Shown: positions 47,765 to 58,713, counted from the first letter of the stretch. The stretch is DNA of 64,000 nt from Vombatus ursinus (GCF_900497805.2 NW_020954610.1:17516535-17580534), one strand, 5' to 3'. A program made the numbers and translations. Notes: a model not told the origin generated them from the sequence alone.

Positions 47765-48360
47765 AGATAGTTCAGGTGGTCTACCACATCTATAATACTG
47801 TGCATAAAATGTTACCACATTTTAGAAAGGACACTGAGAAGCTAAAGAGCAATTAGAAGTGTCAAACAGCCTGCAAAACTTCTTAGTGATGCTGGAACCC
47901 TATTAAAATGTAACTGGAAAATGTTTAACAAAATAAATCAATATGCAGTCTGTATCTATTTCTCCTTGAGTTTGACACCACTGGTCATACAGACCACGAG
48001 GATCAGCTAAAGGAAATAGGATGTTTAGTTTGTAGAAGAGAAGACTTAACATGGGCTTGATAGCTTTTTTCAAGTATCTGATGGGTTGGCAGGTAGAATA
48101 GTGTTTAACATTTTCCCAAATGGCTTTAGAGGTTAAAGCTAGAAGAAAAAGGTAGAAACTAAAGACACATGGCCTTGAGCTGGATGCAAGAGAAAACCTA
48201 AAAATTCTAACACCCCCAAGTGCGATGGGCTAATTGACTTCACTAGCTTTCTTTAAACAGAGACTGATTACCACTTTTCCCAGTGCTGTGGAAGGAAAGC
48301 ATTCCTGTAGAGTAGGAATTAAACAAGATTGCTCTTAAAGTCCCTGTATACAGGCCATGA
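47765..48360 (+). mobile_element. L3/CR1 LINE 3' end
   Basis: The words acattttagaaaggacactg, atgtttagtttgtagaagag, tttcaagtatctgatgggtt and gcattcctgtagagtagg follow the order of the L3/CR1 3' end. It stops just before the 93-nt PTBP3 exon. Confidence 0.65.
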
Positions 48361-48501
48361 CAACAAATAAGATTTATGTAAGACAAAACCAAAAAGCAAA
48401 ATATGATGCTATAATTTTGTACAATGGCACTATTAACGCTATTATATTTGAAACCAGCTCCACAATGAACACAAATAAATGAAAATAATCCATTTTATTA
48501 C

Positions 48502-48594
48502 CTAGTTGAGCTTGATTTGCATCTGCCATCTGAACCAAAGCATTTTCTTTCTTATTGAACATAATCTTCACACGCTGTACATCACCATACACCC
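48502..48594 (-). CDS. PTBP3: PTBP3 coding exon, RRM3 beta2-beta3 with RNP1
   Basis: This 93-nt exon encodes [20 protein letters not shown] followed by [11 protein letters not shown]. It holds beta2 and the RNP1 strand (ENALVQMA) of RRM3. The acceptor is TTTCCACAG|GG and the donor is CTAG|GTAATA; the first Gly and the last Ala codons are split across junctions. The exon is a multiple of three. It carries the out-of-frame TGA that would be used if the 34-nt exon upstream were skipped. An L3/CR1 fossil lies in the intron just downstream in gene orientation. Confidence 0.96.
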
Positions 48595-49158
48595 CTGTGG
48601 AAATTTTTTTTTAAAAATCATCTTTTTCAGTACATGTTGATATAAACTTTAATTTCTTTTGATAAACTTATTTAAATAATCTAAATTTATCTAACTGGTC
48701 ATCTACAACATAATTTTAGAATGTCATCCACCTTAATTCTATTTCCAAGAAACTCAAAAATTTTAAATACAATGAAACACTACTATATCCTAAACAACAA
48801 AAATAACTATAAAAAGTTATACAAATAATAGATTCTATACATTGGCTAAATAAAATCAAAACAATCCTACTGTTTCATAAGCTATCCTTCAACTAACAAT
48901 AGTCATCCTACCATTTCTACTATAATATTTCTCCTCCATGTCAGTAGATTCTCTCAACAGTTCTGTCATATGCCATTGAAATTAAAACAAATGACATGCT
49001 TATTTTTTTTTTTAAGAATGAAGTCTAAAATGTTAGTGCAAATCCAGTTTTTCAAACAAATGAGTAATGATGTTAGGTGGTCTACCACATCTATAATATT
49101 GTGCATAAAGTTTCTCAATTTTAAGCTTTATTATTAAAAGTAATAAAAATGAACTTAC
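48595..49158 (-). other. PTBP3: PTBP3 intron after the 34-nt exon
   Basis: This 564-nt AT-rich intron holds, at 49074-49107, a segment nearly identical to one at 47773-47806 in the next intron (see findings). No transposon with clear ends was seen. Confidence 0.9.
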
Positions 49159-49192
49159 CAAACAGGATAAAAAGTCCATGTGGTGTAATAGC
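49159..49192 (-). CDS. PTBP3: PTBP3 34-nt cassette exon in RRM3 (autoregulatory exon homologue)
   Basis: The 34 nt encode AITPHGLFILF plus one base of Gly, which is alpha helix 1 of RRM3. The acceptor is AAAAATAG|GC and the donor is TTTG|GTAAGT. PTBP1 exon 11 and PTBP2 exon 10 have the same length and position. In those paralogues PTB protein promotes skipping, and the frame-shifted mRNA is degraded by nonsense-mediated decay. Here skipping joins GAT to GGGTGTATG and reaches TGA at 48570-48568 after nine codons, well upstream of later exon junctions, so the same outcome is predicted. The splice sites and reading frames are seen in the sequence. Regulation in this species is inferred. Confidence 0.93.
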
Positions 49193-49872
49193 CTATTTTT
49201 AAAAAAAGCACAAGCTTTACTTATTTTTCCCTCAAATGTAAATGCTTAAAGAAGTTATTAAAAATCTGCCAAAGTTTATATGTGAATACATTCAATTAAA
49301 ATGAAACCAGCAAAACACAGAGGTATTCTCCAAAATTCTTCATCCTTACCTAAGCCACTATTGTCATAGTAACAAACTTTCAAAAAGCTCATTATTACAA
49401 CAAAATAATTTTTTCTTGAAACATGTTTCCAATTTTGAATCAATGCAACATGGCTCTATGTATAGCACAATAAAATCATTTCACAAAACCTCAACTTGAT
49501 GCAAATTTTAAGTCTAACTGTAAACTACTTGCAAAAAGAAAATAAACTTTAACAGAAACAAAGTCCCTTCAGATCTCTTCGACAGGAGTAGATACCTATT
49601 AATAGCATTTGATAAGTGGGTATATTTTACATGAATTTATTTTCAAACATGAAGAATAATTTTGGAGCCAACTCCTAAGAGATCAAAACATAGTTTCCTT
49701 AGCTATGACCTACATACCTAACTGTCCAACTGAAGTCCTACCCTGGTGCTTTATTATAGCCTAGAGGTGGCCATTAGATCATCAGAACATAAACTCTGAC
49801 ATGTTCTACCAAAAAAAATTTGATTTATCACAGTTCTTGAATTTCTTACATATACACTGCTTTTCAACTCAC
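49193..49872 (-). other. PTBP3: PTBP3 intron before the 34-nt exon
   Basis: This 680-nt intron has no recognisable repeats, which is unusual among the introns here. The polypyrimidine tract upstream of the 34-nt exon (TGTGCTTTTTTTAAAAATAG) is short and broken by purines. A weak acceptor of this kind fits a regulated cassette exon. Confidence 0.85.
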
Positions 49873-50012
49873 ATCAGAATTGAGGTTGCTGACAAGCAGA
49901 ACAGAATTTCCGGGTACACCAGGAACCCCAGGAATTGCCATCCTTCCAGTGACAGCAGAGGTTGTGATGGTTAAAGGACCAAGAGCTCCAGGAACAGCTG
50001 GAACTGAAAGAC
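49873..50012 (-). CDS. PTBP3: PTBP3 coding exon, linker and RNP2 strand of RRM3
   Basis: This 140-nt exon encodes GLSVPAVPGALGPLTITTSA, then VTGRMAIPGVPGVPGNSVLL and VSNLNSD. The Pro/Gly/Val-rich linker runs into VLLVSNL, the RNP2 strand of the third RRM. The acceptor is TTTTTGTAAAG|GT and the donor is GAT|GTGAGT. It ends in phase 0, so joining it straight to the 93-nt exon (skipping the 34-nt exon) shifts the frame. PTBP3 usually has NPD where this copy reads NSD, a mild change just after RNP2. Confidence 0.95.
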
Positions 50013-50149
50013 CTTTACAAAAATGTCAGATATATTTCATTTTTCTAGTTATCAGGAACATTAATATAGTTTCAGAGAACACACAGACACATACCCCAAA
50101 TAAAATAAGGACGTAAACACAGTAAGGTCTTAACAACATCATCATTTGT

Positions 50150-50520
50150 TGACTTCTTTCTCAATAGATGGACCTGAGGGTCAAGCCTTACAGGGTTACC
50201 TCATTGAACAAACATTTCTACATTTCAGTGCATAGGTCTCTTAACCTGCAAGAGCTAACAATCTCCTCAGGGGGACAGACATATACAAGAAAAAGTATAA
50301 TACACAGTAGAATGTGATAGAGGCATAGGAGAAGAGATCCTTAACAGTACTCTAAGAAATTCAAAGGGTCTTTCAGATCCCTTTCAGATCTTGCCCAAGG
50401 TGGGCTTGTAAAGCAGAGAACTTTCCCTGAGGGTGGTGGCACCTTAAATGGCTCTTCAAGAAAAAAGGATTTCAACAGATGTAGATGGGAAGCAGACATG
50501 TTCCAAGCATAGGAGATATC
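50150..50520 (+). repeat. Old interspersed repeat, family unassigned
   Basis: The pattern cttaacctgcaagagctaac ... gacagacatatacaag followed by aagggtctttcagatc resembles the ancient mammalian repeat also seen near 15745, 28190 and 44725. It is highly diverged. Confidence 0.3.
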
Positions 50521-50594
50521 AGAAGTACAGGCTCAAAAAGTAGCCTCCTATTGGGTCTATTCTCTTCCAAATGAGAGACACTTAATTGCCACAC

Positions 50595-50770
50595 TTAATG
50601 CCTTCTTTGTCTGTTGCCCTATAAAACAAGTGGGCACTGGTCAGTAAGTGGGGAATAGGAATACACATAAGGGAAATACACAAATGTTTGCCTCAATTGG
50701 CCTCCATTGAGGCTTAGGGGATGAGGAGTTCTACTCCTATTCTCACCTGTAAAGAAAGAGCAAACTATTG
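50595..50770 (+). mobile_element. LTR-like fragment related to 54350-54845
   Basis: It shares the words caagtgggcactggtcagta and gaactcctattctcacctg-like sequence with the larger element, in the same orientation and order. It is shorter and lacks the left part. Confidence 0.5.
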
Positions 50771-52039
50771 TACTATCTAGGAAGAAGATATAAAATACCA
50801 TTATTCCCAGCACTTTCTGAAATATTTACTTTAACAAATTTATCCAAAAAGTAAACTTCTGTAAAGTTATTTTCATCTTATTGTTAATTTCCATCAACTT
50901 TTTCTCAGAACAAAAATTATCCAGTCTGTTAAAAAAACTGGTAAAAAGAAGACTGTTTACCTGCATAAGAAGTTTGAATTTTTCCAATCCTATAATGTCA
51001 ACACTGTAATTTTGTTCCTTTCCTTTTTTTGCCTTGGTATTCACAATGTGAAAAGACTATTTTTTAACACTAGACCCAAAATGCTTTCATCTCAAAACTT
51101 CATTTAATAAGCTAATTCCTCAATTCATTAATTCTAGGTTCTCAAGTATAATTTTCCTCAAACCAAACTTCCAATTGTAACTACTAAAAGATTTAGAAAG
51201 AAGCAAGATAACACATTACTTCTATATGATAAGTATACTTAAAAATATAACCAAAAAACAAAATTCCTTCTGCCTCTTTGCTAAAATGGTCTGAATCCCA
51301 ATGGCCAGACCTCTCGTAAATGAAAGGAAAAGGCATGAAAGATTACTATACTATGCAACTTTAACACTGGGGAAGAAATGAAGGGCTGTAGAAGTTAGTG
51401 TGGCATTTCAGCAACTCCTGTTTAAAATGATTTAAAGATTGTACCTTTCAATAGCTACATGAAGCCCAGTGACAGGAAAAACCTTGGCCTTGGCCTTGGC
51501 CACACTGTGGAAAGGTTCTATTTAGCTATTTAAAGAAAGAGCAAACTGTATCACAATCAGTTCAGAATTGCTGCAATGTAAGAAAAGTGTTGAGCACCAC
51601 ACACATCATCTAGATTAAGATTTGAGAGAGCCAATCCTAGCCATACAAATATCCATGATTTCCCAACTATCAGGCAGGCAACCACTACTATTAATGTCAC
51701 TTTTTAAGTACATGGAGGGGAAAGTAGATTAATTTCATTTCTCCTAAATTAAAATAGGGAATTTTAATATATAATATTTGGGAAAGATAAACAAGGTTCT
51801 ATCTAATGACCAAAAAATCTCTCTCACCAAATGATAACCCCTAGATGGACAAAATATTCCCTCAGAAACATATGACAAGCATTCATGCATTTTTTTCCAA
51901 ATCCACTGACAGAAATGGTTTTCTGGTGCTATAATTCAAACAATGAGAACTATTACACTAATGTTAATGGAGACTATAACTTTTAAGACTACTAGCTGTA
52001 ATCAATCCTCAATTATCTGTGCTAATCTGATCTTTTCCT

Positions 52040-52520
52040 AAAGCTGACTTATCAGCTCCTACCACCCAGAATCTGAATGAAAGACCCTGGACGCTGCTGA
52101 AGACAACAATGCAGCAAGAAGAGACGCAAGGATTGCGGTTTGATCTTTGCTCTCCAAGAGGACCATGACATCAGGCAGGTGATTCCATGACATGCAAATG
52201 AATTGGATTTAAGTGAGGGAGGCCTGTACAAAGTCACCAGCCTCACTTTCTCCTCTGGAACCATCTAGGTCCAGGGGCCAGATATAGATCAGGACAACTG
52301 GAGATGGCCTACAGGGCAGTGGGCCTTTTTAAGTTAAGGTTTTTAACAGGTCTCAGTTTGACCGAGGCAATGCAAATTCAGTGATTAAGGCTTAATAAGA
52401 ACTGAGGCAGAGAATGGTCTTTTTACCTGGTCAAAAATGCATTTAAAAAATTTTAAAAATCCACCTGGGAGGGGAAGATCCTCAGGGTTTCTGCCTAAAA
52501 CTGAAACAATTGATATTTAC
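52040..52520 (-). mobile_element. Marsupial dispersed repeat (likely RTE-related)
   Basis: It contains ctctccaagaggaccatgac, acatgcaaatgaattggatt and gtcaccagcctcactttctc. The copy at 7290-7642 carries a related sequence in the opposite orientation and ends in gaagaacaaacaaca, like RTE-mobilised repeats. Confidence 0.5.
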
Positions 52521-52769
52521 ATTCATTCTGAGCCAATCAGGGTTCAAACAAGGACCAAGTAGGGCTTGGCCTGGGACCTACTGTTGGCCATTCAATGAGT
52601 CCCAAGGGTAAGCTATGTGTAGATGGTCCAAGTTAAATACAATGATTATAAGTAGCAAATGTGAATATATATATACATATATATATAAGAAGATTAACTA
52701 TAGTATACCTCCTATAATTTAATTTATATAACTCTCTTAATCTGGGTATCAATTCAAGAATAAACTTAC

Positions 52770-52847
52770 CAGTAGCTTGAGGAAATCCAATGGCAGGGGC
52801 AAATCCAGCAGCTCCTGCATATGGTGAGGAAATTATACCAGGTGCAC
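52770..52847 (-). CDS. PTBP3: PTBP3 coding exon, RRM2-RRM3 linker
   Basis: This 78-nt exon encodes APGIISSPYAGAAGFAPAIG followed by FPQAT. The paralogue-specific linker is hydrophobic, rich in Ala, Gly and Pro, and without charge. The wording matches PTBP3; PTBP1 and PTBP2 differ here. The acceptor is TTCTATTAG|GTG and the donor is ACTG|GTAAGT, with one base carried over at each end. In vertebrate PTB genes the linker exons are often alternatively used. This one is a multiple of three, so its skipping would keep the frame; whether that happens here cannot be seen from the sequence. Confidence 0.95.
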
Positions 52848-53264
52848 CTAATAGAAGAAAACAACAAAAGCAAACATAAGACTGTTAGCAGAAATATTAT
52901 AAAGCAGTGACAATCTACTTTTTACTATCTACTTATTACAATCTACTTCTTACTAAAGGTACTGCTACACCTGAAGACTCTGGTGGAGGTAACCAACCTC
53001 AGCTGCCAGGTGTAGAAGATTATGTGATTCGTGACAGGCAGTCACTACTACTAATTTAATTCGGCTAAATTTTCTGTTAAAAAAGCACTGATGAGCTAGG
53101 TCAGAAATCTACCATTTATTGAACATTCTATGTATGGTAAGGGAAAACTTTAAGTGACTGGAGAGGGACTTAACTCTAAAAAGTTTATAATTTATTTGGA
53201 AAGACAGACTAGGTGCATAACAGGAAACCCAGTACAAGGCAATATATCAAAAGATAGGTAAGTG

Positions 53265-53830
53265 TGAAAAATGATTTCTCTTGGCAATCTTTGTCTTGGA
53301 GATTCAGAGCTCCCAGCTCCCCCAAGTCTTCTGTCCAAGGTTCTTCAGAAGGACATTATTGATAACGAGATTGCACTGAATCTTCATATCTTGGTCAAAC
53401 TCCAACCCAGGCCTGAATTAATTTTATCCTACTCAGGTTTGGGTGGAGACAGATTTCTAAGACTGGAGATGGTAGTTCCTCTGGCTGGTGATACCAGCTC
53501 CTGTTGACCAAGATAGTGAACTAAGTCACATACTCAAGACTTATTTTAATATAACCCACCCAATCAGAGTTGATTGGCATCCCTTGGGAACACCTACTCT
53601 TCACAGGGCATATAACCCTGTACCCCTAAATCCCAAACGGAGCAGGGGGGCCCAGTTTTGGACTGAACTCCCATGCAATGCATGTTAAGCCAGCTTGACA
53701 GAAATTAAACGGTGGATATATGCACCTTAATTTTATCTGTTTCTTTCTTAAAACAGATTCTGTAATAAATTGGGGTTTGACAATGGATAGACAGAGGGTG
53801 AGTGCCAAAGGAGAGGTGTAGTCCAGATGT
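53265..53830 (+). mobile_element. Possible LTR remnant
   Basis: It has a CCAAT-like box (acccaatcagag), a weak TATA-like gcatataaccc and a later aataaa within some 250 bases, an order typical of class I LTRs. I could not define ends or a partner copy, so this is a weak call. Confidence 0.25.
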
Positions 53831-53896
53831 TAACGGGTTAAAAGAGAAAGACTACTGATGGCTAGAGAAAGCTTAATAAAGGATGTAAAGAGAAGG

Positions 53897-53928
53897 ATGG
53901 GGGGAGGGGGGAGGGGGGAAGAGGGAAT
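53897..53928 (+). repeat. G-rich run with quadruplex potential (intron, antisense to PTBP3)
   Basis: Four or more runs of three to six G separated by single A, within about 32 bases. It is C-rich on the PTBP3 transcript strand. Confidence 0.8.
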
Positions 53929-54349
53929 GCTGGAAAGGGGAAACCTCATAAATAAAGATATGAGGTTATAAATATAAAATTCCCTGTGGCAATTTTATTC
54001 TTGTGGACTATACAATTATTTGAAAGAAAAGTTTTTATCAGCTGGACAATATTTCACAAGAACTGCCTTTGTCAACAAAGATAAAAAAATAATTTCTCCA
54101 AAATTTTCATGTTTATGTAAAAATACGACATCATAAACTTAGAATACTCACTCTTTCTCTTAAATAGAAAAAAACAAAGATACACACGCCAAGGTATAAG
54201 TAAGGTGGATTTTAGTGTGCGTAAGGTGGATTTTTGTTATTCTTTCTTATAGTTTAGTTCCCAGGTTCCATGACCATAACAATCTCTAGTTTCCAGGTAT
54301 TATATAATATTTCCCATGAATTATGGTTGAAAACAACTTCTACTGGGTA

Positions 54350-54845
54350 GTCGCAGTAGAGATATAGGGGTGACATAATGTACACCTGTGCTGTTCTAGG
54401 TCATGACGATATTGCTAAAGTTAACCTGTGAGCTTAAAGTTGGCATGATGCCTTTTTTGTCTGTGGCCCTATAAAAGCAAGTGGGCACTGGTCAGTAAGG
54501 GGGAATCTATTTTGGGATTTGGATAACTCACAGAGGAATCCATGTACCTGCCTTGATCGGCCCCCTTCAAGGATTGGGAGGAATCTGTGTGTTTGCCTCA
54601 ACTGGCCCCATTGAGGCTTTAGGGGACATAAGGAGTTGAACTCCTATTCTCACCTGCCCCTGCAAGAAGTGTGATTAGAGCTCCCATTATCAGCAACTCT
54701 CTTGAGAAGACTAGACTAGAATAGAGTAAACTTATTTAACCCCTCTGAAGCTGTCTTCCTGTCTGACCAGATCAAGAGTGAGCCTGTTAGAAGCTGGAGC
54801 CTAAAGTCTCCAGCGCCTCCTATGCTGTTACCTGTCAACACAAGA
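54350..54845 (+). mobile_element. LTR-like element (probable solitary LTR)
   Basis: The order of parts fits a retroviral LTR on the plus strand: a TATA box (cctataaaagcaagtgggca) near 54470, then long CT-rich stretches, and an end near tgttacctgtcaaca. No internal retroviral sequence adjoins it, and a partial relative lies at about 50595-50770. Family and exact ends are uncertain. Confidence 0.45.
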
Positions 54846-54874
54846 GTTTGGGTATGTTACAGCTACTTGTCTGT

Positions 54875-55145
54875 GGGAAAGGCTGATAGGTGGCACAGTG
54901 AAGAGAATATTGGAATTGGCATTAGAAAGACCTGAGTCTGAATCCTCTCTAAGACACTAAAGTAGCTGTGTGACCCTGGACAAGTCATTTAACGTCTCCT
55001 GGATTCAGTTTTCTCACCTTTAGATAGGGGGTAATAATAATATTTAGCATCTATTTCACAGGATTGATGTGACCATCAAATGAGGTTATATTCTTAAAGC
55101 AAGATATACTAGTTATTATTATTATTATTATTATTATTATTTAAA
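54875..55145 (+). mobile_element. MON1/MIR-type CORE-SINE ending in (ATT)n
   Basis: Head ataggtggcacagtgaagag, core tgtgtgaccctggacaagtc, then a run of ATT units (about 55113-55142). It abuts the LTR-like element on its left. Confidence 0.75.
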
Positions 55146-55534
55146 CTAAAACAATGAAAATCCTAAATTAAGGCAACTGTCTTGATTATTTTCCTTTTTT
55201 TAGGACATAAGATTTCTTTAAAAAGAATGTCCACCAGAATATAGATGAAACAAACTTTCAAATAAAAGCAAAACTAATAAAGCAGACAAAAATTTTAAAG
55301 TTTAAAAGATACTTGCTATCCTTCCTAGTGTATTAGTGAACAGATAAATTGGTTGACGGCTTTTCTCCCTTGATTATAACCACATTTTTCCCTTCATGGA
55401 CCGAAACTGCTAGACACTCTACCTATCTATTGATTTCTTTAAAGAAAAGGAATCATTCTTCCCAAATATCACATTCTAGTTATGTATCAAATGGTTATAT
55501 TTCTTGTTTCTTTCTAGACCCATGATTTCATGTT

Positions 55535-55735
55535 TATGGAACTTCCATGGGTGAAACTCCCTCTACTAATACAATATGCAACCTTTCTGTAACAACGTTT
55601 TGAAGTGTTGCCATGGGCACTAAGACTTGCCCAAGGTCATGTAATCTGCACGGATCAGAGTGAGGTGCTGAAAAGAAGTCCTCCCAGACTCTGAGAACGA
55701 CTCTTTCTGCTTTACCATGCTACCTTCCCACAGGA
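55535..55735 (-). mobile_element. Old SINE, same family as 15555-15735
   Basis: It shares gaaactccctctactaatac with the copies near 15590 and 13951, and has the reversed core words acttgcccaaggtcatgtaa and tttaccatgctacct. Confidence 0.5.
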
Positions 55736-56600
55736 CCTTTCAAAGAGTCTTTAACAATTTTAGGAATGCTAGGCTGGATGAGCAAAATAAAAAACACAGG
55801 ATGATGGCAGAGAGTAGTTGTAAGGAGAAGAGATGTGATGACATGGTGAAATATGGATCTTTAAGATATAACCATGATTTTCAATGACTAGATATAATGT
55901 AGGAATTACAAAAAAAAAATAAAATTTAACATACACAACACAAAAATCTGTATTACCAAAATTCTACCATAATGTTTTTAAAATCTTAGGACATCATGTG
56001 TTTGTGATACAAGCACTAGCTCATTAATTCAGACAATATGAATATTATTTACTGATTTGCAATCTTACTTTCTATCATCATTTGTTACAGAAGCAGCTAT
56101 CATAAATGGATTTACTCTGGCAAATGAGATCCCAAAATACTGATGTTAAAAAATTTTTTCAAATAAAACAGGAATTTTAATAATTTGGTAAGCAAAATGC
56201 TCCACCTGTGCTAGATTTTAGTTTTAAACAAAGGCCTTTTACATCAAGAAGCCGCCTGAAAAAAAATCAAAGATTATTTAAATAGGGAAATTAAATTACT
56301 TCAACTGAAAAACCAACTATACTCAGAAATATCAAATCCAGAGTGGCCTATAAAAATACTTTAATATAGTTTCTTCCTTTGTTTGTAGACATCTTAATAA
56401 ATCCAGTTTGATTAATATGAAAGAAAAGATTTCAGGTATACATTTTCACTAAGTGTCAACTCTCAAGCATATCACTTGATGTTTCTCATCTAATTTTTTT
56501 TTTTAATTTCAAAATGATATGAAAGCCAGTAGGTAAAGAAAACTATCAGTCAGTTATTAAGGCATGCACCTCACTTGTGACTTTGAAAAGAATTACGTAC

Positions 56601-56775
56601 CAAAAGCAGCAGCCATAGTAGGATCAATGGATGGCTGGCCATCACCAGAAGGAAGGTCAAGGCGAGTGAAATCTCTGCTTTTGTCATTATTATACTTCAC
56701 ATTAAGGCTGGTTAACTTGGAGAAGTCAATACGCAGAGTGCAGCATGCATTATAGATATTCTGGCCATCCAGAGC
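56601..56775 (-). CDS. PTBP3: PTBP3 coding exon, end of RRM2 and start of linker
   Basis: This 175-nt exon encodes [20 protein letters not shown], then [20 protein letters not shown] and the linker start [19 protein letters not shown]. The first part completes RRM2, including beta4 and the extra PTB-type strand; the rest opens the flexible linker to RRM3. The acceptor is CCTTTAG|GCT and the donor is TTTTG|GTACGT. It enters in phase 0 and leaves one base, which the next exon completes as Gly. The segment from [12 protein letters not shown] to TRLDLP is nearly invariant among vertebrate PTBPs, which makes the assignment secure. Confidence 0.96.
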
Positions 56776-56979
56776 CTAAAGGATTTGAAGAAAGGTACTG
56801 ATTTTTTGGGTAGTATTACAAAATGAGCATGTCAAATTGTCTTTTTAAAAAATGTGAATTGCATTTACTTGCCGTATGTTACCATTCAATTATTGTGAGC
56901 CTCAGTTTCTTCTTCTATTAACCACTCCCCTCTCCATTAGTCCCCCCAAAATGTAACAAGTCTTCTCTTTTGTTGAAAG

Positions 56980-57180
56980 GAAGCATTGTGCAGTATACAG
57001 AGCTCCAACCTGGAGTGAGAAGTTCTGTTTTCAAACCCTATTCTAAGACAAAAATTGTGTGACCCTGGGCAAGTCACTTAACTGTTCTAGGACACAGTTT
57101 CCTCATCTTTAAAATGAGGGGGTTGGACTCAATGACCTTTAAGGTCCCTTTCAACTCCAAATATATGATACTATAAAATT
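56980..57180 (+). mobile_element. MIR/THER1-type SINE
   Basis: It contains tgtgtgaccctgggcaagtc, tttcctcatctttaaaatga and the tail aaggtccctttcaactccaa, typical of this ancient SINE family. Confidence 0.75.
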
Positions 57181-57459
57181 CCACAGGCCATTTCACTCTT
57201 AATTTTAATGATGCTAATTAAATAATATTCAAATTAAATTATTCTGCCACAGAATTTTCTTGTTTTGAAGAGTCTTTAAAATACTTTGGATAATGGGGAA
57301 ATCTCAAAATATGAGAAAAGGCTACTTTTCCATTCTTTGATTTTCTGTAGCTTACAGCACAATTACATACTACTTGATTTAGCTATTAACAGGAAAAGTA
57401 ACTTCCTGAAGGAGTGTTAATAGGATTCACAGCTAGAAGAGGCCTTAGAAAATACAAGT

Positions 57460-57715
57460 AGGCAGCATAGGGGATAGAGCCTAACTAGGCCTGGAGTTTG
57501 GAAGACCAGAGTTCAAATCTGGCTTCAGATCTGCCCAAGTGTCAAGACATTTATTAGCACCGTGAGCCTGCACAAGTCATTTCTATCTAAGTTTCTTTAA
57601 CTGAAAAATGAGGATAACAACAGCACCTACTTCCCAGGGTTGTTGTAAGGATCAAATGAGATAATATTTGTAAAGTGCTTAACACATAATAAGTGCTTAA
57701 TAAATATTTTTTCCT
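57460..57715 (+). mobile_element. MIR/MON1-type CORE-SINE
   Basis: It has a tRNA-derived head (ggcagcataggggatagagc), the core with gttcaaatctggcttcag, and an L2-like tail (gtaaagtgcttaacacataa, aagtgcttaataaat). Confidence 0.75.
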
Positions 57716-58713
57716 TCCTTCCTTTCTTAGAGAAAATTTAATGTAAACCCTTCATTTTACAGAAGCAGAAATGGGTCCAACAACTTGCAAAAGGTCGTTA
57801 GATATTTCTGATTTCAAATCAAGCACTCTTTCAATTATGTAACATGCTGCTTCATAATCAATGTGATTATACACTAAGTCCTTTTTTGGAATGATGTTAT
57901 GTTATAGCAAAGTGTAAGAAGTCACTAATTTTTAATCTGCGATATACCTGTAACTTAAGTAACCATATGAACATTTCTATAATATTTCTAAAATATAGTA
58001 GACAATATTCTGAAATAAAATTATTTTGAAAATATACTAATAAAGCAGGCATACTGTGCTTATCTCACAAAGTTAAATGAGTCCTTTAAAAATTGTACAG
58101 CACAAATTAGATGTAAAGCACTGCATACTTTAATATACATAGATGAATATCTACAACTACCTTACTCCAGATCCTCTTATTCCTCTTAGTTCTATATCTT
58201 ATCTTACCAGGATAAGATCAAACATAAGCTGTCTTCTCAATGTACTTGAATAGTGCTGCAATTCAACCTTCATCAACTATGCCCAAGGGTAGGAAGATTT
58301 TTATCAGAGACTACCAAATTTGACAATTAATTGTAACTCCATCAAACTACATGAAATAACATTATATATACATATATAGCTATATGTGCATATGTATAAT
58401 TGTGATATATTTCAAATTATGTTATCTTAATATATTTCCAAAAAATGCGTCAAAAAAAGAACAGAAAAAAACTCAAAACACTTCCAGCAAGAACTAAAAT
58501 ATCTGTTTAAATATAAAAATTTACCTAAATATTTACTTTGAAATGTTGGAAAACTGTCAGAGATAACATTCTAGTCAAACTGATTAAAGTTCTAAACCAT
58601 GAAACGGCAAATGTCATATCATACAGACATTAAATAATTCTAATGTAATAAAATGGAAACAATAAAATGATCTTTTTTTCTTATTCATTCTAAACAACTC
58701 TGGTCACGATTAC

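Larger units (their letters stand above)
45778..48501 (-). other. PTBP3: PTBP3 intron between 93-nt and 217-nt exons
   Basis: This 2.7-kb intron holds L3/CR1 pieces (about 45965-46135 and 47765-48360), a MIR/THER-type SINE (about 46140-46335) and an L2 3' end (about 46560-46795). I saw nothing in 46800-47760 beyond AT-rich unique sequence. Confidence 0.9.
50013..52769 (-). other. PTBP3: PTBP3 intron between linker exons
   Basis: This 2.8-kb intron holds an old repeat of the 'size-category' type (about 50150-50520), an LTR-like fragment (about 50595-50770), a marsupial dispersed repeat (about 52040-52520) and a TA-rich microsatellite (about 52664-52690). Nothing specific was seen in 50800-52000. 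Confidence 0.9.
52848..56600 (-). other. PTBP3: PTBP3 intron between 175-nt and 78-nt exons
   Basis: This 3.75-kb intron holds a possible LTR remnant (about 53265-53830), a G-rich run (53897-53928), an LTR-like element (about 54350-54845), a MON1/MIR-type SINE (about 54875-55145) and an old SINE (about 55535-55735). The stretch 55740-56600 is AT-rich with nothing recognised. Confidence 0.9.
56776..58713 (-). other. PTBP3: PTBP3 intron between 111-nt and 175-nt exons
   Basis: This 1.9-kb intron holds two plus-strand MIR-type SINEs (about 56980-57180 and 57460-57715). The remainder (57720-58710) is AT-rich with nothing recognised. Confidence 0.9.
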
